Origin: Oceanicella sp. SM1341
GTDB lineage: Bacteria > Pseudomonadota > Alphaproteobacteria > Rhodobacterales > Rhodobacteraceae
NCBI RefSeq assembly: GCF_003448965.1
Contig: NZ_QRGC01000007.1
Coordinates: 62,001-126,000, forward strand
Reading direction: 5' to 3'
DNA length: 64,000 bases
In this document: one piece after another, positions 48,257 to 57,209 of the stretch
Position numbering within the stretch: the stretch's first letter is position 1
Layout of the letters: every line of letters starts with the position of its first letter
Notes under the pieces: generated by a model
The model's database searches: none
The model's input: the letters and a program-made list of their open reading frames with translations, nothing else
What the model was told of the DNA's origin: nothing
Position numbers and translations under genes: made by a program

Positions 48257-49213
48257 ATGCAGCACATGCACACACATGACATGAAGCCGGTGCTCGACCC
48301 GGCGCTCTTCGATGCCGCTGCCGTTTCGGAGGAGACCGCGCGGTTCAATGCCGGGCTGGAGGCGATGCTCGCCGACCTGCCCGCCACCCACGAGGTGCCC
48401 GTGGAGGTTACCCGCAAGGCGCGCGAGGAGGGCAAGGGCATCTTCCCCATCCGCGGGCCGCTGGAGGGATCGTCCTGGCGCGAGCTGGCGAACGGCAACC
48501 GGGTGCGCATCAGCCCGGTGGCCGAGCCGCGGGGCATCTTCCTGCACATCCACGGCGGCGGCTGGACGCTGGGCAGCCCGGAGCATTTCGACATGCCCAA
48601 CCAGGAGATCGCCGCCAGCACGGGCATGACCGTGGTCTCGGTGAAGTACCGGCTGGCGCCCGAGCATGTCTGGCCGGCGCAGCTCGAGGATTGCATCGCC
48701 GCCTTCGACTGGGTGCGGGCCGAGTGGCCCGACCTGCCGGTGGTGATCGGCGGCGAGTCGGCCGGCGGGCATCTCACCGGGTCGCTGCTGGTGGCGCTGC
48801 GCGACGCGGGCCGCATGGCGCGGGTGGCGGGCGCGGTGTTCAACTACGGCTGTTTCGACATGCGCATGACCGCCTCGATGGCGAACTGGGGCGCGCGCAA
48901 GCTCGTGCTCTCCACCCCCACGGTGGCCTGGTTCATCGACAACGTGATGCCCGAGGCGGCCACGCGCGCGGGCCCGGTGGCCTCGCCGCTGCTGGCCGAC
49001 CTCTCGGGCATGCCGCCGGCGCTGTTCCAGGTCGGCACCAACGATCCGCTGATGGACGACACGCTGCAGCTCGCCGCCCGCTGGGCGGGGGCGGGCATCG
49101 AGACCGGGCTCGCTGTCTATCCCGGCGGCGTGCATGCGTTCGATGCCTTCGACCTCGACATCGCCCGCGCCTTCCGCGCCCGGCAGATCGGCTTCATCAA
49201 CGACTGTCTCTGA
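48257..49213 (+). CDS. alpha/beta hydrolase, hormone-sensitive-lipase type
   Basis: A 318-aa esterase/hydrolase. The oxyanion motif HGGGW is at residues 99-103, the nucleophile elbow GESAGG at 166-171 (Ser168), and the acid and base are Asp263 ('GTNDPL') and His293 ('GGVHAF'). These four marks define the HSL/acetyl-esterase family. No signal peptide. Starts at 48257, 48266 or 48281 are possible, and no clear ribosome site favours one. Substrate unknown. It is followed by the repeat array. Confidence 0.9.
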   Translation: MQHMHTHDMKPVLDPALFDAAAVSEETARFNAGLEAMLADLPATHEVPVEVTRKAREEGKGIFPIRGPLEGSSWRELANGNRVRISPVAEPRGIFLHIHGGGWTLGSPEHFDMPNQEIAASTGMTVVSVKYRLAPEHVWPAQLEDCIAAFDWVRAEWPDLPVVIGGESAGGHLTGSLLVALRDAGRMARVAGAVFNYGCFDMRMTASMANWGARKLVLSTPTVAWFIDNVMPEAATRAGPVASPLLADLSGMPPALFQVGTNDPLMDDTLQLAARWAGAGIETGLAVYPGGVHAFDAFDLDIARAFRARQIGFINDCL

Positions 49214-49333
49214 GGCGAGGCTCGCCCGGGCGCCCGGCCCTCAGCGCTGAACGGGGAGGTTGCCGGCGCCTTCCGGCATCCGGCGCGCTTTTCCGGGCGG
49301 TGGGAAGCGGGGCTTCTCCGCTCGCCCCTTTCG

Positions 49334-49477
49334 CCCGGGCGGCCAGCCCGGGCCGCGCCCGACCCTCCCCCCGGGAGGGCGCGATGGCGATGTCGCCAGC
49401 CGCTCGGCCGTCGTCCGGGGCTTTGGGGATAAAGCGCCGATCACGCGCGTGGTGGCGCCCACCCAGGGTCGGACGCG
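49334..49477 (+). repeat. intergenic inverted-end repeat, copy E
   Basis: Hairpin 49334-49352, left end CGCGCCCGACCCT 49354-49366, right end AGGGTCGGACGCG 49465-49477 (one mismatch). 144 bp. Confidence 0.88.
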
Positions 49478-49556
49478 GCCCTCGTCGCTGAATAGGGAGG
49501 TGGTGTCGATCAGTGCTGTGAGGGCATTGCCGTGCTTCCATTGATCGTGGGCATGG

Positions 49557-49594
<38 letters not shown>

Positions 49595-49614
49595 GTCCAA
49601 GCTCCGTCCTCCCG

Positions 49615-49757
49615 CCCGGGCGGCCAGCCCGGGCCGCGCCCGACCCTCCCCACGGGAGGGCGCGATGGCGATGTCGGTTGCCGCTCGGCCGTCGCCCGGG
49701 CTTTGGGGATAAAGCGCCCACCACGCGCGTGGTGGCGCCCACCCAAGGTCGGACGCA
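49615..49757 (+). repeat. intergenic inverted-end repeat, copy F
   Basis: Hairpin 49615-49633, left end perfect at 49635-49647, right end AAGGTCGGACGCA at 49745-49757 (three mismatches). 143 bp. The centre is nearly identical to copy E. Confidence 0.85.
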
Positions 49758-49852
49758 GCCCTCGTCGCTGAATGGGGAGGTGGTCGGCGCTCTGCGGCGT
49801 CCGGCGCGCCTTCATGGGTGTGGGCATGGCTGCTCTCCGCTCGCCCCGTTCG

Positions 49853-49996
49853 CCCGGGCGACTAGCCCGGGCCGCGCCCGACCCTTCCCACGGGAGGGCG
49901 CGATGGCGATGGCCTGAGCCGCTCAGCCTTCGTCCGGGGCTTTCAGGATAAAGCGCCCACCACGGGCGTGGCTGCGCCCACCCAGGGTCGGGCGCG
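49853..49996 (+). repeat. intergenic inverted-end repeat, copy G
   Basis: Hairpin 49853-49871 and perfect 13-bp inverted ends at 49873-49885 and 49984-49996. 144 bp. It lies 59 bp from the end of moaA. Confidence 0.9.
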
Positions 49997-50055
49997 TCCC
50001 TCGTCGCTTGAGAGGGATGCTGCCGGGGGCCGGTTCAGGGGGTGGGAGGGGCCTC

Positions 50056-51063
50056 TCAGCCGCCGGTCACCGACATGTGGCGCGAGACCTCGCCGCGCAC
50101 CTCGCGGCGGGAATAGTCGAAGTCGTGGCCCTCGGGCTTGCGCGAGATCGCCTCGCGGATCGCGGCCTCGAGGGGCGCGTCGTCGGAGGGGTTGGCGCGC
50201 AGCACCGCGCGCAGGTCGGCGTCGTCGTCCTGACCGAGGCACATGTAGAGCTGGCCGGTGCAGGTGAGGCGCACGCGGTTGCAGCTCTCGCAGAAATTAT
50301 GCGTGAGGGGGGTGATGAAGCCGATGCGCCCGCCGGTCTCCTCCACGCGCATGTAGCGCGCGGGGCCGCCGGTGCGGTGGGAGCTCTCGGAGAGGCGCCA
50401 GCGGGTGGCGAGCTCGGCGCGCACCGCGTCGAGCGGCCAGTACTGGTCGAGCCGGTCGGCGTCCATCTCGCCCATCGGCATCACCTCGATGAAGGTGAGG
50501 TCGAAGCCGCGCGCGCCGCACCATTCCACCATCCGGTGAATTTCGACGTCGTTGAAACCCTTCAGCGCGACGGCGTTGATCTTGATCTTCAGCCCCGCCT
50601 CCTGGGCGGCGTCGATGCCGTCGAGCACCTGGGCGAGGCGGCCCCAGCGGGTGATCTCGGCGAATTTCGCCTCGTCCAGCGTGTCGAGCGAGACATTCAC
50701 CCGGCGCACGCCGGCGGCGTAGAGGTCGGCCGCGTGGCGGCGCAGCTGGCTGCCGTTGGTGGTGAGGGTGAGTTCCTCGAGCGCGCCGCTCTCGAGGTGC
50801 CGGCCCATGGCGTTGAAGAAGCCCATGATGCCGCGGCGCACGAGAGGCTCGCCGCCGGTGATGCGCAGCTTGCGCACCCCGAGGCGCACGAACTGCGAGC
50901 ACAGCCGGTCCAGCTCCTCGAGGCTCAGCAGCTCCTTCTTGGGCAGGAAGGTCATGTGCTCGGCCATGCAGTACTGGCAGCGGAAGTCGCACCGGTCGGT
51001 CACCGAGACGCGCAGGTAGCTGATGTCGCGCTCGAACGGGTCGGTGAGCTTCGGTGCGGTCAT
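50056..51063 (-). CDS. moaA: GTP 3',8-cyclase MoaA
   Basis: Radical-SAM enzyme starting molybdenum-cofactor synthesis from GTP, 335 aa. The SAM cluster cysteines are Cys25, Cys29 and Cys32 ('[11 protein letters not shown]'), and the second cluster uses Cys258, Cys261 and Cys275 ('[11 protein letters not shown]...LYMCL'). '[16 protein letters not shown]' and the C-terminal Gly-Gly needed for activity are present. The ATG at 51063 precedes the conserved '[18 protein letters not shown]'; the upstream extension is not conserved. No other moa gene is in the window. Confidence 0.96.
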   Translation of the reverse strand: MTAPKLTDPFERDISYLRVSVTDRCDFRCQYCMAEHMTFLPKKELLSLEELDRLCSQFVRLGVRKLRITGGEPLVRRGIMGFFNAMGRHLESGALEELTLTTNGSQLRRHAADLYAAGVRRVNVSLDTLDEAKFAEITRWGRLAQVLDGIDAAQEAGLKIKINAVALKGFNDVEIHRMVEWCGARGFDLTFIEVMPMGEMDADRLDQYWPLDAVRAELATRWRLSESSHRTGGPARYMRVEETGGRIGFITPLTHNFCESCNRVRLTCTGQLYMCLGQDDDADLRAVLRANPSDDAPLEAAIREAISRKPEGHDFDYSRREVRGEVSRHMSVTGG

Positions 51064-51174
51064 CTCGTCCTCCGGCCCGGGGCCCGGGCAAGCTTGCGCA
51101 CGCCCCGTGCATTCGGGGCGGCTGGCCCCCAAACCTAGTGCCCGGGCGGGCGCTGTGCAAGCGGGGGGCGGGGC

Positions 51175-51780
51175 TCAGGGCGCCCAGAAGGGCATCACGG
51201 CGTCGGTGGTCACCAGCTCCACCTGCTGGTCGAAGCGCGGGTAGACATGGGCGAGGCAGGCGGCATGGGCGGCCGGGTCGCTGCCCGCCACCGCATCGGT
51301 GAGCACGAGGCAGCGGTGGCCGAGATCGACCGCCGAGAGCAGGGTGGCGAGCACGCAGACATCGGTCTCGATGCCGGTGAAGAGCAGGGCGGTGGGGGCG
51401 GCGGCGGCGATGGCCGTGGCGAAGGGGGCGGCGTCGAAGGCGTCGTAGGTGAGCTTGTCGAACACCCGGTCGGGGGTGGCGAGGGCGGCGAGGGCGGGAA
51501 CCAGCTCCACCGTCTCCGGCCCGGCGCGCTCCAGCGTCACCGCGTCCCAGTGGCGGTAGTAGCGCGCCCAGGCGCCGGGGGCCTGCGCGGCGCTGGCCGC
51601 CGGCACGAAGCGGGTGAAGAGGCTCGCCCCGGGCCGGGCGGCGGCGAGCGCCGCGCAGGCGGGCAGGATGTCGTGCCCGGCCGGCGTGTGCCAGGGCCCG
51701 GGCTCGAGGAACAGGCGCTGCATGTCGATGCACACCATCAGCGGCCGGGGCCCCAGCGGGCCGAAGGGCAGGCCGCTCAC
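51175..51780 (-). CDS. isochorismatase-family cysteine hydrolase
   Basis: A 201-aa hydrolase with the catalytic triad Asp19 ('VCIDMQRLF'), Lys109 ('FDKLTYDAF') and Cys142 ('TGIETDVCVLATLLSAVDLG'). The family includes ureidoacrylate amidohydrolase, nicotinamidase, N-carbamoylsarcosine amidase and biuret hydrolase. Its ATG overlaps the stop of the ABC ATPase by 4 bases, so it is translated together with the importer and probably hydrolyses the imported compound or its product. Exact substrate unknown. Confidence 0.9.
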   Translation of the reverse strand: MSGLPFGPLGPRPLMVCIDMQRLFLEPGPWHTPAGHDILPACAALAAARPGASLFTRFVPAASAAQAPGAWARYYRHWDAVTLERAGPETVELVPALAALATPDRVFDKLTYDAFDAAPFATAIAAAAPTALLFTGIETDVCVLATLLSAVDLGHRCLVLTDAVAGSDPAAHAACLAHVYPRFDQQVELVTTDAVMPFWAP

Positions 51781-52826
51781 GGGGTGACCAGCACCGTGTC
51801 GCGCGGGGCGAAGGCGAGGCGCACGGTCTCGCCCGCGGCCGCGCCCTCGGCACCGCGGTTGGTGGCGGTCACCTTCAGGCTGCGGCCCTGCCAGTCCACC
51901 AGGTAGTGCAGGCTGGTGCCGGCGAAGATCACCTCGCTCACCGTGCCGGTGATCACGTTGCGCGCGCCGGGGTCCTCGGCCGGGGCGAGGATGTCGACGC
52001 GCTCGGGGCGCACGGCGCAGGTGGTGTCGGCCGGCGCGGCGGGGCGGTCGGGCGTGAGGAGCGTGCCGTCGGGCAGGGCGAGCCGGCCCTCGGCGGCGGT
52101 GCCGGTGAAGAGGTTCGCCTCGCCGAGGAAGGTGGCGGTGAAGGCGGAGGCCGGGCGTTCGTAAAGCTGCTTCGGCGGGCCCTCCTGCACCAGCCGGCCG
52201 TCGCGCAGCACGCCCACGCGGTCGGCCAGGGTGAGGGCCTCCTCCTGGTCATGGGTGACGAAGATGGTGGTGATGCCCACGTCGCGCTGGATGCGGCGCA
52301 GCTCCACCTGCATGCCGAGCCGCAGCGCCTTGTCGAGCGCGGAGAGCGGCTCGTCGAGCAGCAGCACCCGGGGGCGGAAGACGATGGCGCGCGCAAGCGC
52401 CACGCGCTGGCGCTGCCCGCCCGAGAGCTCATGCGGCCTGCGCTTGTCGTAGCCGGTGAGGCGGACGAGCTCGAGCGCCTCCGCCACGCGGGTGCGGATC
52501 TCGGCGGCGGGCAGCTTGCGCACCGTGAGGCCGAAGGCCACGTTGTCGAACACGCTCATGTTGGGAAAGAGCGCGTAGGACTGGAACATCATGCCCACGT
52601 CGCGCTTCTCGGCCGGCAGGCCCTCCATGTGCTCGCCGTTGAACAGGATGCGGCCGGAGGTGGGAAACTCGAACCCCGCGATCAGCCGCAGCAGCGTGGT
52701 CTTGCCCGAGCCGGAGGGCCCGAGCAGGGCGTAGAAGCCGCCGTCGTCGAACTGCACCGAGAGGTCGGTCAGGGCATCGTGGCTGCCGAAGGTCTTGGTG
52801 ACGCCCTCCACGGAAATGACGGTCAT
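51777..52826 (-). CDS. ABC transporter ATP-binding protein (PotA type)
   Basis: ATPase of a polyamine-type importer, 349 aa. Walker A GPSGSGKTT at residues 36-44, signature LSGGQ 134-138, Walker B VLLLDEP 154-160, and the C-terminal TOBE domain with 'AVRPERVDILAPAEDPGARNVITGTVSEVIFAGTSLHYLVDWQG'. Overlaps by 4 bases with the permease gene before it and with the hydrolase gene after it. Substrate is better predicted by the whole locus than by this subunit. Confidence 0.94.
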   Translation of the reverse strand: MTVISVEGVTKTFGSHDALTDLSVQFDDGGFYALLGPSGSGKTTLLRLIAGFEFPTSGRILFNGEHMEGLPAEKRDVGMMFQSYALFPNMSVFDNVAFGLTVRKLPAAEIRTRVAEALELVRLTGYDKRRPHELSGGQRQRVALARAIVFRPRVLLLDEPLSALDKALRLGMQVELRRIQRDVGITTIFVTHDQEEALTLADRVGVLRDGRLVQEGPPKQLYERPASAFTATFLGEANLFTGTAAEGRLALPDGTLLTPDRPAAPADTTCAVRPERVDILAPAEDPGARNVITGTVSEVIFAGTSLHYLVDWQGRSLKVTATNRGAEGAAAGETVRLAFAPRDTVLVTP

Positions 52827-53611
52827 TTGCGCTCTCCCCCGAACTTGTAGAAGCGCGCCACGCCCAGCAGCAGCGCCATCGAGAAGCCGATGACGATGGT
52901 GGAGATGGCGTTGATCTCGGGCGTGAAGCCCTTGCGGATGGCGGTGTAGATCTCCACCGGCAGGGTGGACGTGCCCGGCACGGAGAGGAAGTAGGAGATC
53001 ACGAACTGGTCGAAGGACACGGCGAAGGCGAAGAGCGCCGCCGCGAGGAAGCCGGGGGCCAGGAACGGCAGGGTGACCCGGCGGAACACCATCCAGGGCG
53101 GCGCGCCCATGGAGCGGGCGGCGAGCTCGAGATCGGGGTCATAGGCCTTCAGCCGCGCCGAGGTGACGATGATCACGTAAGGCAGCGCGAGGGCCACGTG
53201 GCCGAGCAGCATGGCATGCAGGCCGCGCCCGATGCCGATCCAGAAGAAGAACAGCAGCATCGCCGTGCCGGTGATGAGCCAGGGAATGGCGATGGGCGGG
53301 AACAGCAGCAGCTGCATCACCTCGCGCCCGCGGAAGCGGTAGCGGAAGAAGGCGAGCGAGGCCGCCGTGCCCAGCACCGAGGCGATGAGGGTGGTGAGCA
53401 CCGCGATGCCCACCGAGTTTGCCGCAGCCGAGAGGATGCGCTCGTTGCCCGCCAGCGCCCCGTACCACTTGAACGACCATTTCACCGGCAGGGTGTAGAA
53501 CTGGCTCTCGTTGAACGACATCACCGCCATCACGATGATCGGGCAGTAGAGGAACAGCAGCACGAGGACGAGATAGACCCGCCCCAGCCCGCCGAGGGAG
53601 AATGCGCGCAT
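52823..53611 (-). CDS. ABC transporter permease (PotC type)
   Basis: Inner-membrane permease of 262 aa with six hydrophobic segments. The start 'LVLVLLFLYCPIIVMAVMSFNES' is typical for PotC-like subunits. The EAA loop is 'DPDLELAARSMGAPPWMVFRRVTLPFLAP' near residues 155-183. Its ATG shares one base with the stop of the PotB-type gene, so both are translated in series. Confidence 0.93.
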   Translation of the reverse strand: MRAFSLGGLGRVYLVLVLLFLYCPIIVMAVMSFNESQFYTLPVKWSFKWYGALAGNERILSAAANSVGIAVLTTLIASVLGTAASLAFFRYRFRGREVMQLLLFPPIAIPWLITGTAMLLFFFWIGIGRGLHAMLLGHVALALPYVIIVTSARLKAYDPDLELAARSMGAPPWMVFRRVTLPFLAPGFLAAALFAFAVSFDQFVISYFLSVPGTSTLPVEIYTAIRKGFTPEINAISTIVIGFSMALLLGVARFYKFGGERK

Positions 53612-54489
53612 CAGCCCCTCCGCCCCAGTGCGAGGCGGGAGAGGGCAAACACCACCCCCACGCAGCCCAGCATGATGAAGGACAGCGCCGCCCCCAGCGG
53701 CCAGTTGAACACGGCGGTGAACTGGTCTTCGATCACCGTGCCGATGAAGGTGCCGTTGCGCCCGCCCAGGATGCGCGGCTCCATGAAGGAGCCGATGACG
53801 GGCACGAAGATCAGCACCACGCCGGCGAGGATGCCGGGCAGCGACAGCGGCAGCAGGATGCGGCGCAGGATGGTGAGGCGCGAGGCCCCCATGGAGCGCG
53901 CCGCCTCGATGAGATCGTCCTGCACCGCCTGGAGCGAGATGTAGCAGGTGAGGATCATGTAGGGCAGGTAGGAGTGCACCAGCCCGATGACCACCGCCTC
54001 GTAGGTAAACATGATGTCGAGGCGGAAGCGGCCGGGCACCACCCAGTCGATCGCCCGCTCGAGGATGCCGTTGCCGCGCAGCATCATCGTCCAGGAGAAG
54101 ATGCGCACCAGCGCGTTCGACCAGAAGGGCAGGATCACGAGCAGGAACAGCGCCTCGCGCCAGCGCCCCTTCACCGATTTCGCCAGCACCAGCGCGCAGG
54201 GAAAGCCGAGCACGAAGCACCAGAACACCACCTCCGCCCCCAGCCGCAGCGAGCGCAGCATCAGCGTGCCGTAGAAGCCCTGCTCGAAGAAGGCGCGGTA
54301 GTTGGCCAGCGTCCACTCCCCGGTCTTGCCGGCCAGCGGCGCCTCGGAGAGGAAGGAGAAGTAGAACATCGCCGACAGCGGCAGCAGGATCGCCACCGTG
54401 AGCCAGAGATAGGCGGGGCCGGTGAGGGCAAGGATGGCGCCCGCCTGACCGGGCGCTCCCTTCGCGGGGCTGGTCATGCGGGCGCTCAT
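53611..54489 (-). CDS. ABC transporter permease (PotB type)
   Basis: Inner-membrane permease of 292 aa, partner of the PotC-type subunit. It has 'LTGPAYLWLTVAILLPLSAMFYFSFLSE' as first membrane segment, a periplasmic loop with 'WTLANYRAFFEQGFYGTLMLRSLRLG' and the EAA loop 'DDLIEAARSMGASRLTILRRILLPLSLPG' near residues 190-218. Starts at 54489 or 54477 are possible. It begins 4 bp after the binding-protein gene. Confidence 0.93.
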   Translation of the reverse strand: MSARMTSPAKGAPGQAGAILALTGPAYLWLTVAILLPLSAMFYFSFLSEAPLAGKTGEWTLANYRAFFEQGFYGTLMLRSLRLGAEVVFWCFVLGFPCALVLAKSVKGRWREALFLLVILPFWSNALVRIFSWTMMLRGNGILERAIDWVVPGRFRLDIMFTYEAVVIGLVHSYLPYMILTCYISLQAVQDDLIEAARSMGASRLTILRRILLPLSLPGILAGVVLIFVPVIGSFMEPRILGGRNGTFIGTVIEDQFTAVFNWPLGAALSFIMLGCVGVVFALSRLALGRRG

Positions 54490-54493
54490 CGGA

Positions 54494-55567
54494 TCAGTTC
54501 TGGAACTCGGTCTTCGTGGCCTGCCAGACCTCGAGCATCTTCTGGCGCACGTCGTCCTCGATGGGGCCGAGGAACTTCAGCCGCGCGGCCACGCCCTCGT
54601 CGCTGGCCATCACCTTGTTGAAGGCCTTGTCGGGCAGGGCGGCGACCGCATCGGCATTGGCCGAGACCGGGGCGCCCACCTCGGTGTCCCATTTCACGTA
54701 GAACTCGGGGTCGATCATGTAGTCGATGAAGGCCTTCGCCGCCTCGGGGTGCGGGGCGTCCTTGACCACGGAGAGCTCGTCGAGCCAGCCGATGGCGCCT
54801 TCCTTGGGGATGGCGAAGCCCACGGGCAGGCCGAAGTTGTTGGCCGAGCGCGCGGCCGAGCCCGACCAGTAGACCGAGATGTCGAACTCACCGGAGGAGA
54901 AATACTGGTTCCACTCGTTCTCCGAGCTCCAGAAGGTGCGGATCTGCGGCTTCAGCGCCTTGAGCTTGGCGGCGATGGCGTCGAAATCGGTGGGGTTGTT
55001 GATGTCCTGGCCCAGCGAGATGGCGGCCATCTGCACCGATTCCACCGCGTCGTCGCGCCAGCCCACCCGGCCCTCGAACTCCGGCGACCACAGCAGCTCG
55101 ATGCTCTGCGGCGCCTCGCTCACCACCTCGGTGTTGTAGGCGATGGAGGTGACGCCCCAGACCCAGGGAATGCCGTAGAGCTGGCCGTCATGGTAGAGCG
55201 CCGCGGTCTCCTTCATCGCGTCGGAGATGCCGTCGGCATGGGGGAAGTCGTCGTAGCTCACCGGCTCGATCAGCCCCTCGGCCGCGGCCTGCCCGGTGTA
55301 GGCGGTGTTGATCAGCACCACGTCGTAGGCGCCGGGATTGGTGCGCAGCTTGGTGAGCATCTCCTGCTCGGAGTTGAAATAGTCATGCACCACGGTGTGG
55401 CCGGTGGCCTCGGCGAAGGCCTCCAGGGCCCAGTCCTCGTCGGTGCCGTAGCCCTGCCAGTTCAGAACCCGGATCTCGTCGGCCTGCGCGAAACCGGCGG
55501 TGAGGGCGAGCGTGGCAGCGGTAGCAAGCAGGGAGCGGGCCGTCCTGGCCGCGGGCAGCTTCGTCAT
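54494..55567 (-). CDS. ABC transporter periplasmic binding protein (PotD/PotF type)
   Basis: Family-1/8 solute-binding protein, 357 aa, with signal peptide (about residues 1-29, 'GFAQADE'). 'IRVLNWQGYGTDEDWALEAFAEATGHTVVHDYFNSEQEMLTKLRTNPGAYDVVLIN' is the polyamine-binding-protein pattern. It may bind putrescine-like amines or another small organic compound. A candidate promoter sits about 75 bp upstream, so the transporter can be transcribed apart from the monooxygenase gene before it. First gene of the binding protein - two permeases - ATPase - hydrolase operon. Confidence 0.91.
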   Translation of the reverse strand: MTKLPAARTARSLLATAATLALTAGFAQADEIRVLNWQGYGTDEDWALEAFAEATGHTVVHDYFNSEQEMLTKLRTNPGAYDVVLINTAYTGQAAAEGLIEPVSYDDFPHADGISDAMKETAALYHDGQLYGIPWVWGVTSIAYNTEVVSEAPQSIELLWSPEFEGRVGWRDDAVESVQMAAISLGQDINNPTDFDAIAAKLKALKPQIRTFWSSENEWNQYFSSGEFDISVYWSGSAARSANNFGLPVGFAIPKEGAIGWLDELSVVKDAPHPEAAKAFIDYMIDPEFYVKWDTEVGAPVSANADAVAALPDKAFNKVMASDEGVAARLKFLGPIEDDVRQKMLEVWQATKTEFQN

Positions 55568-55641
55568 CGTCTCATCTCCATGTTGGTGCCATCTGGCGGG
55601 GCCCGCGCAGTCTTACCGCTGGCGGTGCCTTATTGTGAGGG

Positions 55642-55670
55642 ATTTTTCTGCGTTGCGGCGGAAAGGTCAA
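55642..55670 (-). promoter_or_regulatory. putative promoter of the Pot-type operon
   Basis: On the minus strand TTGACC (55670-55665), 17-bp spacer, AAAAAT (55647-55642), in an AT-rich stretch of the 203-bp gap before the binding-protein gene. Confidence 0.4.
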
Positions 55671-55770
55671 TACAATTCATTTGCCTGCAAACAAGTTTTC
55701 GCCGGGCAACCGGCGCCGCCGCACCGGCCGGAAGGTCCCGGGGGCGCGGCCGCCCCGGGGGGTGCGCCGC

Positions 55771-57090
55771 TCAGGCGTCGTCGCGCAGGTGGCCGCGCAG
55801 GGTCTCGGCGCGGTAGGCGGTGCGGAACAGGCCGCGGCGCTGCAGCTCGGGCACCACGGCGCGGGCGAAGGCCTCGTGGCTGGAGGGGTGGGTGACCGGG
55901 GTGAGTACGAAACCATCGCAGGCGCCGGAGCGGAACATCTCCTCCATCCGGTCGGCGATGGTGACCGGCGAGCCGACGAGCAGGTTCGGGTGCCGGCGCT
56001 TCGCCGCCTCGGCGAGGGAGATCTTCTCGTCGCGCTGGGCCTGCTCGAGGAGCTGCAGGGTGCCGTGCATGCCCTGGTTGCCCATCAGCTTCTCGATCGG
56101 CTCGCCGTCGCGGTAGCGGCTCATGTCCACGCCAACCGAGGAGGAGGTGGAGGCGATGGCGAGCTCGTCGTCGATCAGGCTCTCGGCGAAGGCGGCCTTC
56201 TCCAGCGCGATGGCATCGGTCTCGCCCACGATGCAGGTGGTCTGCACCAGGATCGCGGTCTCGGACGGCTTGCGGCCGTAGCGGCCCATGCGGGCGTGGA
56301 TGTCCCGGCGGAAGGCCACCATGTCGGAGATGCCGCGCTGGGCGGCGAAGATCACCTCGGCCCAGCGGGCGGCAAACTCGCGCCCGCGCTCGGAAGCGCC
56401 GGCCTGCATCAGCACCGGGTGGCCCTGGGCGCTCTGCGGGATGGAGAGGGGGCCGCGGGTGCGCACGCTCTTCCCCTCGTAATTGGCGTAATGCACCTTC
56501 GCGGGGTCGGCGAAGAGGCCGCGCGCCTTGTCGAGCACGAAGGCGTCGGTATCCCAGCTGCGCCAGAGCTTCAGACAGGCCTCCACCACCTCGTCGGCGA
56601 GGTCGTAGCGCGCGTCCTTGGGCGGCAGGGCGTCGAGCCCGTAGTTCTGCGCCTCGAGCTCGGTCGCGGAGGTGACCATGTTCCAGGCCACGCGGCCCTT
56701 GGAGAACACGTCGAGCGAGAGCAGCGAGCGGGCGATGTGGTAGGGGTTGAGCAGCGTGGTGGAGAGCGTGGCGCCGAGGCCGAGCCGGCTGGTGGCCCGC
56801 GCCATCACCGGCAGCACGGTCATCGGGTCGAGGAAGGAGATCTGCCCGCCCTGGGCCACGTAGGTGTCGAACCCGCCCTTGTGGATGTCGTAGAGCCCCT
56901 GCAGGTCGGCGAAGAAGCAGCCGTCGAAACAGGCGTCCTCCAGCACCCGGGCGATGTGCTCGTAGCGCGCAGGTTCGAAGATGTCGTCGAGCCGCGCCTC
57001 CGGGTGGCGCCAGCCGCCGGGGTGCAGGGCGGTGGGGCCGGTCTTGAGGTAGGCGACGAGGTGCATCTGGCGCTGGGCAGTGGCGGGCAT
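55771..57090 (-). CDS. LLM-class flavin-dependent monooxygenase (NtaA/SnaA/DszA type)
   Basis: A 439-aa flavin-dependent oxidoreductase of the bacterial luciferase fold. 'MHLVAYLKTGPTALHPGGWRHPEARLDDIFEPARYEHIARVLEDACFDGCFFADL' opens like nitrilotriacetate monooxygenase and relatives. 'VAWNMVTSATELEAQNYG', 'GHPVLMQAGASERGREFAARWAEVIFAAQRG' and the C-terminal 'SGACDGFVLTPVTHPSSHEAFARAVVPELQRRGLFRTAYRAETLRGHL' are family hallmarks. Enzymes of this group need FMNH2 from a separate reductase, not visible here. Known substrates are NTA, EDTA, dibenzothiophene sulfone and alkylated sulfur or nitrogen compounds; which applies is open. Confidence 0.93.
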   Translation of the reverse strand: MPATAQRQMHLVAYLKTGPTALHPGGWRHPEARLDDIFEPARYEHIARVLEDACFDGCFFADLQGLYDIHKGGFDTYVAQGGQISFLDPMTVLPVMARATSRLGLGATLSTTLLNPYHIARSLLSLDVFSKGRVAWNMVTSATELEAQNYGLDALPPKDARYDLADEVVEACLKLWRSWDTDAFVLDKARGLFADPAKVHYANYEGKSVRTRGPLSIPQSAQGHPVLMQAGASERGREFAARWAEVIFAAQRGISDMVAFRRDIHARMGRYGRKPSETAILVQTTCIVGETDAIALEKAAFAESLIDDELAIASTSSSVGVDMSRYRDGEPIEKLMGNQGMHGTLQLLEQAQRDEKISLAEAAKRRHPNLLVGSPVTIADRMEEMFRSGACDGFVLTPVTHPSSHEAFARAVVPELQRRGLFRTAYRAETLRGHLRDDA

Positions 57091-57111
57091 GGGGCTGGTC
57101 TCCGGAAGCTC

Positions 57112-57158
57112 GTGGAGGAGACATATTGCGCCGGACCGCGCGCTGATACATCCTCCAC
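57112..57158. promoter_or_regulatory. inverted repeat GTGGAGGA-N31-TCCTCCAC between divergent genes
   Basis: Perfect 8-bp arms at 57112-57119 and 57151-57158 with a 31-bp centre containing CATATT and GATACAT, AT-richer than the surroundings. Centre-to-centre distance 39 bp. The position between the monooxygenase and its divergent regulator suits an operator controlling both promoters. Confidence 0.5.
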
Positions 57159-57209
57159 AAGCGCCGAATTGCCCCGCGGAAATTCCGCCGGAACGCAGGA
57201 AAAGCCACC

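Noticed and set aside
49678-49917. short open frames in the repeat array, with similar peptides at 34.9, 39.5 and 39.9 kb
   Set aside because: Recurring peptides (…GRARP…REGAMAM…) are translations of the non-coding repeat in several frames and orientations.
51175-57090. Rut pyrimidine pathway (RutA-like monooxygenase plus RutB-like hydrolase)
   Set aside because: The monooxygenase is of the longer NtaA type with a different N-terminus, the other rut genes are absent and the importer is Pot-like; RutB-like chemistry is still possible.
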